From Microtetraspora malaysiensis (lineage in GTDB: Bacteria; Actinomycetota; Actinomycetes; Streptosporangiales; Streptosporangiaceae), in contig NZ_BBYJ01000008.1 in assembly GCF_001528665.1 (NCBI RefSeq), forward strand, positions 1 through 64,000: a stretch of DNA of 64,000 nt, given 5' to 3'. Position 1 is the stretch's first letter, and every line of letters begins with the position of its first letter. The translations under genes and the position numbers were made by a program. Of this stretch, positions 25,909-32,596 are shown one piece after another. The notes below the pieces were generated by a model. That model was given only the letters and a program-made list of their open reading frames with translations, ran no database searches and had not been told where the DNA came from.

Positions 25909-26544
25909 GTGAGCCGGCGGGTGGTGTGCCTACGCCACGGACAGACGAGATGGAACGTCGAGCAGCGATTCCAGGGACACAGCGACATCCCCCTGGACGT
26001 CGCCGGGGTCGCTCAGGCGGCCCGGGCGGCGTCCCTGCTCGCCGCGCTGGGGCCGACCGCGATCGTCTCCTCCGACCTGCAGCGCGCGTACGACACGGGG
26101 TCGGCGCTCGCCCGGCTCACCGGCCTCGGCGTGCAGGTGGACAAGGACCTGCGCGAGCGCGGCGGCGGCGCGTGGGAGGGGCTGACCCGCGCGGAGATCG
26201 CCGCCGGCTGGCCGACCGAGTACGCGACCTGGGAGGCGCCGGGTGGCGAGGCAGTGGCCGACGTCGCCGAGCGCGTGTCGGAGGCCATCCGCCGGTGGGC
26301 CGCCCAGCTGCCCGACGACGGCCTGCTGGTCGTGGCCTCGCACGGTGCGGCGCTGCGGCTCGGCATCGCCCGCCTGCTCGGCCTCCCCGAGGAGCTGTGG
26401 TCCGCTCTGGGCGGTCTGGCCAACTGCAGCTGGTCCGTCCTGGAGGAAGGACGGCGGGGGTGGCGGCTGCTCGAACACAACGCCGGGACGCTCCCCGAGC
26501 CTGTGATCAGCGACGACAGGCCCGAGGCGGGCAACGGCGGCTGA
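25909..26544 (+). CDS. Histidine phosphatase (phosphoglycerate mutase-like)
   Basis: A 211-residue cytosolic phosphatase of the histidine phosphatase superfamily. The RHG motif with the catalytic His is near the N-terminus (CLRHGQTRWNVEQRFQG), and the second catalytic His is in VVASHGAALR. Neighbours nadD-rsfS match the actinobacterial locus whose product has been linked to phosphatase activity on glucosyl-3-phosphoglycerate or related substrates, so the exact substrate is inference. GTG 25909 follows GGGGAGG at about 25896-25902. Confidence 0.9.
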   Translation: MSRRVVCLRHGQTRWNVEQRFQGHSDIPLDVAGVAQAARAASLLAALGPTAIVSSDLQRAYDTGSALARLTGLGVQVDKDLRERGGGAWEGLTRAEIAAGWPTEYATWEAPGGEAVADVAERVSEAIRRWAAQLPDDGLLVVASHGAALRLGIARLLGLPEELWSALGGLANCSWSVLEEGRRGWRLLEHNAGTLPEPVISDDRPEAGNGG

Positions 26545-26571
26545 CCCCCGCCGCCGGCCTGCAGATGACGA

Positions 26572-26600
26572 TTAGGTAAACGGCGAATGGTCGCTATATG
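26572..26600 (+). promoter_or_regulatory. tRNA-Ala copy 1 promoter (TTAGGT - 17 - TATATG)
   Basis: TTAGGT at 26572-26577 and TATATG at 26595-26600, 17-bp spacer. The other two tRNA-Ala copies have the same TTAnnn-17-TATAnn arrangement. Confidence 0.65.
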
Positions 26601-26641
26601 CTCCTCGGGCGCCGCCTCGAGAGAACTCGGAGCGGTGACCA

Positions 26642-26714
26642 GGGGCTATAGCGCAGCTGGTAGCGCACCTCCATGGCATGGAGGGGGTCTGGGGTTCGAA
26701 TCCCCATAGCTCCA
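26642..26714 (+). tRNA. tRNA-Ala(GGC), copy 1
   Basis: A full 73-nt cloverleaf. The acceptor GGGGCTA pairs with TAGCTCC and keeps the G3:U70 wobble that identifies alanine tRNAs. Anticodon stem CCTCC/GGAGG encloses the loop ATGGCAT, so the anticodon is GGC, reading GCC/GCU. TTCGAAT forms the T loop. The 3' CCA is not encoded (ACC follows). Identical to copy 3 and one base different from copy 2. Confidence 0.98.
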
Positions 26715-26790
26715 CCTCGATCATTTCCCGGCCGCCCGGCTCGGCCCATCCCAGGTGGATGGCGAAATCGGAGGCGGCCGCCGTCGGCGG

Positions 26791-26796
26791 TAACCT
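26791..26796 (+). promoter_or_regulatory. TAACCT -10 box before a coupled leader ORF
   Basis: TAACCT ends 7 nt before ATG 26804, matching the leaderless geometry seen at other starts here. Confidence 0.4.
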
Positions 26797-26803
26797 ACTG
26801 GCC

Positions 26804-26830
26804 ATGCTCCCGACCCTCGATCCGCGATGA
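26804..26830 (+). CDS. Short leader ORF (8 codons) coupled to the next gene
   Basis: ATG 26804 opens a frame MLPTLDPR whose TGA stop overlaps the ATG of the membrane protein at 26827 (ATGA). With the TAACCT box 7 nt upstream it would be a leaderless leader peptide that delivers ribosomes to a gene otherwise lacking a clear ribosome site. Too short for homology; the call rests only on geometry. Confidence 0.35.
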   Translation: MLPTLDPR

Positions 26831-27183
26831 GCGGCGCGTACTCCGGCTGGCTGATCGGCGCCGCCCTGCTGCTCGCCCTGATCAGTCTGATCACGGCGAT
26901 CCGCAACCGTCCCATGGGCCTCGTCCTGCTCGCCGGGCTCGCCCTGATCGAGGTTGCCCTGCTCGTCCAGGCGGGCATCGCCGTGGCGCGGCTGTCCGAG
27001 GTGAAGCAGGAGACGGCGACGTTCATCGGCTACCTCGCCGGGACCGTCGTGATCCCCCCGGCCGCCGTGTGGTGGGGCAAGGCGGAGCGCACCCGGTGGG
27101 GGCCCGGGGTCATCGTGGTCGCCGGCTTCACCGTCGCCGTCATGACGGGCCGCCTCCTCCAGCTCTGGAACGGCACGGCGTGA
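26827..27183 (+). CDS. Hypothetical integral membrane protein (first of a pair)
   Basis: A 118-residue protein with about four membrane helices and little soluble sequence (helices near 8-24, 29-50, 66-80 and 95-110). I do not recognise a functional family. ATG 26827 overlaps the stop of an 8-codon leader ORF, and the gene's own stop overlaps the GTG of the following membrane protein (GTGA), so the two are likely translated together. Confidence 0.7.
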   Translation: MSGAYSGWLIGAALLLALISLITAIRNRPMGLVLLAGLALIEVALLVQAGIAVARLSEVKQETATFIGYLAGTVVIPPAAVWWGKAERTRWGPGVIVVAGFTVAVMTGRLLQLWNGTA

Positions 27184-27578
27184 GCGCTCCGGTGAGATCG
27201 GGACCGGGCCGGGTCCTCGTCGCCCTTTACGGCGTCTTCGCTCTCGCCGCGTCCGCCCGCGCCGGTGTCCAGATCGCGACCCGGTTTCACGAGGCGCCGC
27301 TGGCGTACCTGCTCTCGGCGCTGGCCGCGGTGGTCTACATCGTGCTCACGGTGGCGCTGGCCCGCGGCGATCGGCGGCTCGCGCTCGCGGCCTGTCTCGT
27401 CGAGCTGACCGGGGTGTTGGTCGTCGGCACGCTGAGCCTCGTCGACGCGGCGGCGTTCCCGCACGCCACGGTCTGGTCGGGCTACGGCGCCGGCTATCTG
27501 TTCGTGCCGCTCATCCTGCCGGTGCTCGGGCTGTTCTGGCTGCGCCGCGGCGCGTCCCAGGCGGCGCCCGCTTCGTGA
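27180..27578 (+). CDS. Hypothetical integral membrane protein (second of a pair)
   Basis: A 132-residue protein with four predicted membrane helices. It begins with a short basic segment, then LVALYGVFALAASARAG, and ends in a Pro/Ala-rich tail. GTG 27180 overlaps the previous stop by 4 bp. The pairing of two four-helix proteins suggests a heteromeric complex, but that is inference, and no catalytic residues are visible. Confidence 0.7.
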   Translation: MSAPVRSGPGRVLVALYGVFALAASARAGVQIATRFHEAPLAYLLSALAAVVYIVLTVALARGDRRLALAACLVELTGVLVVGTLSLVDAAAFPHATVWSGYGAGYLFVPLILPVLGLFWLRRGASQAAPAS

Positions 27579-27659
27579 TCTGTACCGGCGAATCCGACTA
27601 GACCTGGTCTGCGAGGGCAGAGCAATCCTCCGAAGCCGCGAGGGCGGGAGGAGAGAGGC

Positions 27660-28145
27660 ATGAGCTCGATCGAACACTCGGTCAACGTGAACGTGCCGGT
27701 GCGCACCGCCTACAACCAGTGGACCCAGTTCGAGAGCTTCCCCGAGTTCATGGAGGGTGTGGACTCCGTCAAGCAGGTCACCGACAGCCGGACGTACTGG
27801 GCGGTCGAGATCGGCGGGGTGCGGCGCGAGTTCGACGCGGAGATCACCGAACAGCACCCGGACGAGCGGGTGGCCTGGCGTTCGCTGGACCGGCCGCGCC
27901 ACTCGGGGTTGGTGACGTTCCACCGCCTCGACGACGATCACTGCCGTGTCACGCTCCAACTGGCGTACGACCCCGAGGGAATGGCCGAGATGGCGGCCGA
28001 CCGGCTGCAGATCGTCCGCAGGCGGGTCAAGGGCGATCTGGAGCGCTTCAAGACCTTCATTGAGCGGCGCGGCACCGAGAGCGGCGGCTGGCGCGGTGAC
28101 ATCCCCGGCACCAGCACGGCGGCTTCGGGGTCGGCTACGAGATAG
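27660..28145 (+). CDS. SRPBCC-fold protein (cyclase/dehydrase-like, polyketide_cyc2)
   Basis: A 161-residue START/Bet v1-like protein with a predicted hydrophobic ligand cavity. The opening SSIEHSVNVNVPVRTAYNQW, followed by TQFESFPEFMEGVDSVKQV, is typical of actinobacterial cyclase/dehydrase homologs of unknown ligand. The last 25 residues are a low-complexity tail. A strong ribosome site (GGGAGGAGAGAGG) precedes ATG 27660. No polyketide genes are nearby, so a role in polyketide cyclisation is not implied. Confidence 0.88.
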   Translation: MSSIEHSVNVNVPVRTAYNQWTQFESFPEFMEGVDSVKQVTDSRTYWAVEIGGVRREFDAEITEQHPDERVAWRSLDRPRHSGLVTFHRLDDDHCRVTLQLAYDPEGMAEMAADRLQIVRRRVKGDLERFKTFIERRGTESGGWRGDIPGTSTAASGSATR

Positions 28146-28334
28146 GCGAGCCGATGCCGCTCCAGCCGGTGAGCCCGGAGTAGCCGCCGAAGTCTCCAGC
28201 TTCCCGCGCCCGGCTCGGGGCCGGTTCCGCCGGAAGGCGGCCCGGGGTGACGCTGCCGCGCGCCTGACCGTTACGGGCCGCCAAGCTGGTGTTACGGGAT
28301 GGTTTGGGGTTCATGTCGTGATTGATCCCTCTGG

Positions 28335-28367
28335 TACTATTGTCGAGTCATCGGATGATTCGACAAT
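28335..28367 (+). promoter_or_regulatory. 29-bp palindromic operator overlapping a -10 box
   Basis: A near-perfect dyad at 28339-28367: 14-bp arms ATTGTCGAGTCATC and GATGATTCGACAAT around a central G, with one mismatch. TACTAT at 28335-28340 overlaps its left edge as a -10 candidate. The inner TCATCGGATGA core resembles sites of GntR/FadR-type repressors (inference). It lies 21 bp before the MFS gene, and no regulator gene is adjacent. Confidence 0.7.
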
Positions 28368-28388
28368 GAAAAGAGGGTTTGCACCGGC

Positions 28389-29681
28389 ATGACCGCCGTC
28401 GTCGCACGCAGAGGCCGCCGAACCGGATCGGTCGCCTGGCTCGTCGGGCTCGGTATCGTTCTCGCGGCGCTCAATCTCCGGACCGCCGTGACCAGCGTGG
28501 GTCCCGTGCTGGACCAGGTCAGCGCCGCCCTCGGCATGTCGGGTGTGGCGAGCGGGCTGCTCACCACCCTGCCGGTGCTCTGTTTCGCCCTCTTCGGAGC
28601 GATGACTCCCGCCCTGTCCCACCGCGTGGGTGAGCATCGGCTGCTGCTGGCCGGGCTCGTCCTGCTCGGTGCGGGGCTGTGGATCCGCTCCGTCGTCGGG
28701 AGTTCCGGTGTGTTCCTCGCCGCCAGCGTGTTGGCGCTGTCCGGCGGTGCGATCGGCAACGTGCTGATCCCGACGCTGATCAAGCGCCACTTCCCCTCGC
28801 GGTCCGGTCTGATGACGACGGTCTACTCGACGGCCATGGCCGCCGGGACGATGCTCGCCGCCGCCGCCACCGTGCCCATCCAGCGGGCGGCGGGCGGAAA
28901 CTGGCACGTGGCACTCGGTGTGTGGGCGGCCCTGGCCGCCGTGTCCGCCATTCCGTGGCTTGCGCTTCTGCGCAGTGAGCCGGAGCGGCACCGAGCCCGC
29001 GGGACGGGGCCGGGCGAGCTGGTACGCAGCCGGCTGGCCTGGGCGATCGCCACGTACTTCGGCACCCAGTCCCTGATCGCGTACGTCATGTTCGGCTGGC
29101 TTCCCCAGCTTCTGCAGGACAACGGGTACACCTCGGCGCAGGCGGGGACGCTCCTCGCGGTGTTCACCGGCCTGGGCATCCCGATCTCGATGCTCGTGCC
29201 GTCGATCGCCGCGCGGATGGCCGACCAGCGGCTGCTGGTCGCCGCGTTCTGCGGCGCGTACGTGATCGGGTTCGCCGGGCTGCTGACCGGGCGCGCGTTG
29301 TGGGTGTGGGCGGTGCTCGTGGGTGTGGGCATGGGCTCCTTCCCGCTCGCGCTGGCGATGCTCGCGCTGCGCACCCGGACGGCCGAGGCCACGGCGGCGC
29401 TGTCCGCCTTCGGGCAGAGCGCCGGCTACCTGATCGCCGGCGCCGGCCCGCTCGCAGTGGGCGTGCTGTACGAGCTCAGCGGCGGCTGGACGGTCCCGTT
29501 CGTGCTGCTGTTCGTGGTGGTCGGCGCCCAGATGGTCGCCGGCTGGTACGCGGGAGCGTCGAGGTACATCGAGGACGAGCGGTGGCCGGGGGCGCCCGCC
29601 GAGGCCGCGCCGGACGAGGGGGAGCGGGGGATCCGTACGGCTTGCGTCTCCGCGGGGGCGTCGCAAGCCGCACGAGAGTAG
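28389..29681 (+). CDS. MFS transporter, CynX/NimT type
   Basis: A 430-residue protein with 12 predicted helices. LNLRTAVTSVGPVLDQ near residue 30 is the hallmark of the CynX/NimT (cyanate or nitroimidazole-type) subgroup, whose substrates vary. The conserved intracellular segment HRVGEHRLLL follows helix 2. Expression is probably controlled through the 29-bp dyad just upstream. GAGGG at about 28371-28377 could act as a ribosome site for ATG 28389. The C-terminal 45 residues are hydrophilic. A long perfect hairpin follows the gene. Confidence 0.92.
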   Translation: MTAVVARRGRRTGSVAWLVGLGIVLAALNLRTAVTSVGPVLDQVSAALGMSGVASGLLTTLPVLCFALFGAMTPALSHRVGEHRLLLAGLVLLGAGLWIRSVVGSSGVFLAASVLALSGGAIGNVLIPTLIKRHFPSRSGLMTTVYSTAMAAGTMLAAAATVPIQRAAGGNWHVALGVWAALAAVSAIPWLALLRSEPERHRARGTGPGELVRSRLAWAIATYFGTQSLIAYVMFGWLPQLLQDNGYTSAQAGTLLAVFTGLGIPISMLVPSIAARMADQRLLVAAFCGAYVIGFAGLLTGRALWVWAVLVGVGMGSFPLALAMLALRTRTAEATAALSAFGQSAGYLIAGAGPLAVGVLYELSGGWTVPFVLLFVVVGAQMVAGWYAGASRYIEDERWPGAPAEAAPDEGERGIRTACVSAGASQAARE

Positions 29682-29703
29682 CGAATTTCCCGCAAAAGGC
29701 ACT

Positions 29704-29738
29704 CACGATCACTCCTCGGCACCCGAGGAGTGATCGTG
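29704..29738. terminator. Perfect 16-bp hairpin after the MFS gene
   Basis: CACGATCACTCCTCGG (29704-29719), loop CAC, and the exact complement at 29723-29738. There is no U-tail, as with many actinobacterial hairpin terminators. It would insulate the MFS gene from the fabV unit. Confidence 0.75.
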
Positions 29739-29772
29739 TCTGACCCCAGCTGCCTCTGTCCGACGGCATCGG

Positions 29773-29786
29773 TAGTCTCCGAGACT
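29773..29786 (+). promoter_or_regulatory. fabV leader -10 box overlapped by palindrome 1
   Basis: TAGTCT (29773-29778) ends 8 nt before GTG 29787. The palindrome AGTCTCCGAGACT (29774-29786) covers it completely, so a bound protein would block initiation. The 11-bp core recurs at 29870-29880. Confidence 0.5.
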
Positions 29787-29897
29787 GTGGCACAGGTCAC
29801 CGGGCGTGAGCGGTCGCGTGAAGATCCGCACCTCACGTCCGTGGTCCGTCGCCTCACCAGTACCGGCCAGTCTCCGAGACAGATGGGCGAACGATGA
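29787..29897 (+). CDS. 36-residue leader ORF coupled to fabV
   Basis: GTG 29787 opens a 36-residue basic peptide beginning VAQVTGRERSREDPHL whose TGA overlaps the fabV ATG (ATGA at 29894-29897). It fills the gap between the -10 box and fabV exactly, and fabV has no obvious ribosome site of its own. I do not recognise the peptide. It could be a regulatory small protein or simply a device for coupled translation. Confidence 0.45.
   Translation: MAQVTGRERSREDPHLTSVVRRLTSTGQSPRQMGER
29870..29880. promoter_or_regulatory. Palindrome 2 (GTCTCCGAGAC) before fabV
   Basis: Second exact copy of the 11-bp palindrome GTCTCCGAGAC; the first is at 29775-29785. The copies are 95 bp apart, about nine helical turns, and the second lies inside the leader ORF, 13 bp before fabV. 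Confidence 0.5.
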
Positions 29898-31096
29898 CCG
29901 CACGACTTATTCAGCCATCCGGGCGCGGCTTCCTGCTGTTCGACTCCCACCCTGCGGGGTGCGCGCGGATCGTCGCCGACATGGCGGCCCAGGTCCGGCG
30001 GCAGACGCGACCGGGTGAGGGGAAACGGCCGGTCGCCTTGATCATCGGCTCCAGCGCCGGTTACGGACTGGCCACCGCGGTCGCCGGGATCACCCGGTAT
30101 GGCGTGCAGGGGGTGGGCCTGTGCTTCGAGCGTCCTCCGACCGCGCGCCGGACGGCGACGGCGGGGTGGTACCGAACGATCGCCACGGCCGCGCTCGCGC
30201 AGGAGGCCGGGAGCGATTTCGCGTTCGTCAACGGGGACGCCTTCGCCGACGCCACCAAGGATGACGTCCTCGACCTGGTGGCCAAGCGGTTCGGGGGCAT
30301 CGATTACCTGATCTACAGCGTTGCCGCGCCCCGTCGCACCGACCCGGTCACGGGCGCGCTCCATCAGTCGGTGATCCAGCCCGTCGGGGCCGAACACGTC
30401 ACCAAGACGCTCGAATTCGACGGCGACGGGACGCCCCACTTGAAGGAGATCCGCGTCCAGCCCGCCACGGACGAGGAGACGGCCGACACGGTCAAGGTCA
30501 TGGGCGGTGAGGACTGGGCGCGCTGGGTCGACGCGCTGGAGGCGCGCGATCTGATCCGGCCGGGATTCACCACGGTGGCGCTGTCCTACATCGGTTCCCA
30601 TCTCACCTCGGCCATCTACCGGGCAGGGACGATCGGGGCGGCCAAACTGCATCTCGAGGGGGCGGCATCCGTCCTCGGGGACCGGTTGAGCGCCTACGGC
30701 GGTCGTGCCCTGACCTCCGTCAACGGGGCGGCGGTCACGCAGGCGTCGACGGCCATCCCCGGCATCGCCCTGTACGTGAGTCTGCTGCGCGATGTCCTGG
30801 GTGAGGGCATGGCGTCGCCGCTGGCCCAGTCCATCGATCTGTGGGATCAGCTCACCGGGGCCGCCCCGCTCGACACCGACGAACAGGGCCGCGTCCGTCT
30901 CGACCGTTGGGAGCTGGCCGAGGAGGTTCAGGCGGCGGTGACCGAGCGATGGGAGGCGGCGACCCCTGACACCATCGGGGATCTCGCCGACACCGGCTGG
31001 TTCGGGGACGAGGTCCGGCGGCTGTACGGCTTCGCGGTGCCGGGCGTGGACTACTCCCTGCCCTCCGACCCGGATCTTCCCTGGCCCGCCGTCTGA
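29894..31096 (+). CDS. fabV: Enoyl-[acyl-carrier-protein] reductase FabV
   Basis: NADH-dependent trans-2-enoyl-ACP/CoA reductase of the FabV class, 400 residues, which completes the fatty acid elongation cycle. Family features: RGFLLFDSHPAGC near the N-terminus, nucleotide-binding GSSAGYGLATAVAG near residue 52, and the active-site Tyr242-x8-Lys251 pair in YRAGTIGAAK. The C-terminal part with DWDQLTGA-like content is complete. FabV enzymes are known to be insensitive to triclosan, unlike FabI. ATG 29894 overlaps the stop of a 36-codon leader ORF. Confidence 0.95.
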   Translation: MTARLIQPSGRGFLLFDSHPAGCARIVADMAAQVRRQTRPGEGKRPVALIIGSSAGYGLATAVAGITRYGVQGVGLCFERPPTARRTATAGWYRTIATAALAQEAGSDFAFVNGDAFADATKDDVLDLVAKRFGGIDYLIYSVAAPRRTDPVTGALHQSVIQPVGAEHVTKTLEFDGDGTPHLKEIRVQPATDEETADTVKVMGGEDWARWVDALEARDLIRPGFTTVALSYIGSHLTSAIYRAGTIGAAKLHLEGAASVLGDRLSAYGGRALTSVNGAAVTQASTAIPGIALYVSLLRDVLGEGMASPLAQSIDLWDQLTGAAPLDTDEQGRVRLDRWELAEEVQAAVTERWEAATPDTIGDLADTGWFGDEVRRLYGFAVPGVDYSLPSDPDLPWPAV

Positions 31097-31212
31097 ATTC
31101 GCGGACGGAAACGCCGCTCACGCGGCCGGTGATTTGTTTTCCGCCGCCGCCGCGGCGCTCAGATGATCGCCGTCAGAGCTTTTGGCGACGGGGGTCGTTC
31201 TGAGGGGGTGAA

Positions 31213-31253
31213 GTGGCCGCCCGAGGCGACCTGACCTCGCCTCGGGCGACCAC
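31213..31253. terminator. Long hairpin after fabV
   Basis: A 12-bp perfect stem (31218-31229 with 31237-31248) extended by GTGG/CCAC across one mismatch (31213-31216 with 31250-31253). No U-tail. It lies about 115 bp after the fabV stop. Confidence 0.65.
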
Positions 31254-31411
31254 CAGGCCAGAGTACGGCCTGATGCCCCCGTTCGGAAATTCCCTTCGGC
31301 GGTCCATCGTCCAGAATATTAATTCGTTGGTGAAATGAGGAGTTCCAGGCGGATCGGCACGTGGGAAAGCCCTGTCCGGAAACCCGCTGTCGTGCCGCCG
31401 GAATGCCGCGA

Positions 31412-31417
31412 TATCGT
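31412..31417 (+). promoter_or_regulatory. TATCGT -10 box before the EamA leader peptide
   Basis: TATCGT ends 7 nt before ATG 31425, the same geometry as other leaderless starts in this window. Confidence 0.45.
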
Positions 31418-31424
31418 GCTCCTC

Positions 31425-31460
31425 ATGCGATTGATCATCTCTCCGCCGCCCGCCCGATAG
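31425..31460 (+). CDS. Proline-rich leader peptide ORF (11 codons)
   Basis: ATG 31425 to TAG 31458-31460 encodes MRLIISPPPAR. Three Pro codons (CCG CCG CCC, 31443-31451) overlap the left arm of the hairpin that ends on the stop codon. There is no ribosome site, but a TATCGT box lies 7 nt upstream, consistent with leaderless translation. Poly-Pro stretches are slow to translate without EF-P, so ribosome stalling here is plausible. Confidence 0.4.
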   Translation: MRLIISPPPAR

Positions 31461-31531
31461 CGGGCGGACCCTCTCGTCAGCCGGACCCGCGCGGTCCGGC
31501 CGGTGGTGGCTGCCCGCTTTCCGGGCCTTTT
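31446..31531 (+). promoter_or_regulatory. Candidate leader-peptide attenuator of the EamA gene
   Basis: Three elements compete. Hairpin 1 pairs CCGCCCGC (31446-31453) with GCGGGCGG (31460-31467). The latter can instead pair with CTGCCCGC (31510-31517; one G-U pair), which forms the left arm of the terminator-like GCCCG-CTTTC-CGGGC-CTTTT at 31512-31531. A ribosome held on the Pro codons covers the left arm of hairpin 1 and would favour the antiterminator. An additional hairpin (31480-31487 with 31493-31500) lies between. Confidence 0.4.
31512..31531 (+). terminator. Small U-tailed terminator in the EamA leader
   Basis: A 5-bp GC stem (GCCCG/CGGGC, 31512-31516 with 31522-31526) with a 5-nt loop, followed by CTTTT. 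It is short but carries a real U-tract, unusual in this genome, and sits 25 bp before the EamA start. Confidence 0.45.
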
Positions 31532-31556
31532 CCATCACTCACCACGAGAGAGATCA

Positions 31557-32486
31557 ATGACGCATGTTCCCGCCCTGCCTGTACGGCGGGGCCTGATCTT
31601 CGTGTCCGCCGCCGGGATCGCCTGGGGAACCGGGGGAGCGGTCGGCGACTTCCTGCGGAGGGCGGGTCACCTCGGCCCGGTGGCCGTGACCTTCTGGCGG
31701 TTCGTCATCGGGGCCGCCCTTCTGCTCGCCGTGGCGTTCTTCAGCCGTACGGCGGGCCCCCGGCGGCTCGCCGCGCCGCGATCGTGGGGGATGCCCCTGG
31801 CGCTCGGGGTGGCCATGGCCGTCTCGCAGGTCACGTACTTCGCGGCGATCGCCGAAACCGGCGTCGCCCTGGCCACGATGATCGCGATGGGTGCGAACCC
31901 CCTGTTCGTCACGGCCGGCTCCCGGCTCCTGTTCGGCGAGCGGCCGGGACGGGCCGTGAAGGCGGGCGTCGCCGCGGCCGTCGCCGGCCTGGCCATGCTC
32001 GCCGGAGGGCCGGGCGAGTTCTCCGCCGCCGGCGTCGGCTACGCCGTCCTGTCGGGGGCGACGTACGCCGCGGTGACGCTGCTGAGCGGCGTCGAACGCG
32101 GCCGGGCGGCCCCCGGGCAGACGATGGCCTGGTCCTTCGCGGCCGGTTCCGTCTGCCTGCTGCCCCTCGCGCTGGCGGACGGCGTCGTCCCCTCCGGAGG
32201 AGATTCGGGGGCGGCGGCGCTGTCGCTGGCCTATCTGGGCGCCGTCCCGACCGCGCTCGCGTACGGGCTGTTCTTCGCCGGGCTGGGCGTGGTCAGCGGC
32301 ACGACGGCCGCGGTCGTCGTGCTGCTGGAACCCCTGGTCGCCGCGCTCATCGGCGTCCTCCTGCTGGGCGAGCACCTGACCGCGCTCCAACTCGCCGGTG
32401 GCACGCTGCTGATGGCCGCCGTCTACCGGTTGGGGCGGGCCGAACTCGCCACCGGCCCGGCGGAGGAGGGCGGCGGCCGCGGCTGA
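31557..32486 (+). CDS. EamA/DMT-superfamily transporter
   Basis: A 309-residue protein with ten predicted membrane helices in two EamA repeats (about residues 10-140 and 150-295). The segment AGIAWGTGGAVGDFL starts repeat one, and LGAVPTALAYGLFFAGL with LLEPLVAALIGVLLLGEHL marks the end of repeat two. Such proteins export or import amino acids, metabolites or drugs; the substrate is unknown. The proline-codon leader upstream suggests a link to amino-acid supply or translation stress. ATG 31557 follows GAGAGAGA at 31546-31553. Confidence 0.92.
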   Translation: MTHVPALPVRRGLIFVSAAGIAWGTGGAVGDFLRRAGHLGPVAVTFWRFVIGAALLLAVAFFSRTAGPRRLAAPRSWGMPLALGVAMAVSQVTYFAAIAETGVALATMIAMGANPLFVTAGSRLLFGERPGRAVKAGVAAAVAGLAMLAGGPGEFSAAGVGYAVLSGATYAAVTLLSGVERGRAAPGQTMAWSFAAGSVCLLPLALADGVVPSGGDSGAAALSLAYLGAVPTALAYGLFFAGLGVVSGTTAAVVVLLEPLVAALIGVLLLGEHLTALQLAGGTLLMAAVYRLGRAELATGPAEEGGGRG

Positions 32487-32547
32487 TCCCGCCGGGGTCA
32501 GGAAGGCGTTCAGCAACGAGATCGCCGGCGGTGTCGCGGGCGTGGAC

Positions 32548-32577
32548 GCCGGGGCCGCTCAGTGCGGCGGCCCCGGC
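32548..32577. terminator. Bidirectional hairpin between EamA and SMP-30 genes
   Basis: GCCGGGGCC (32548-32556) pairs with GGCCCCGGC (32569-32577) around a 12-nt loop. It lies between convergent genes and could terminate both transcripts. Confidence 0.6.
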
Positions 32578-32596
32578 CCGAGCCCCGGGGGCGGTG

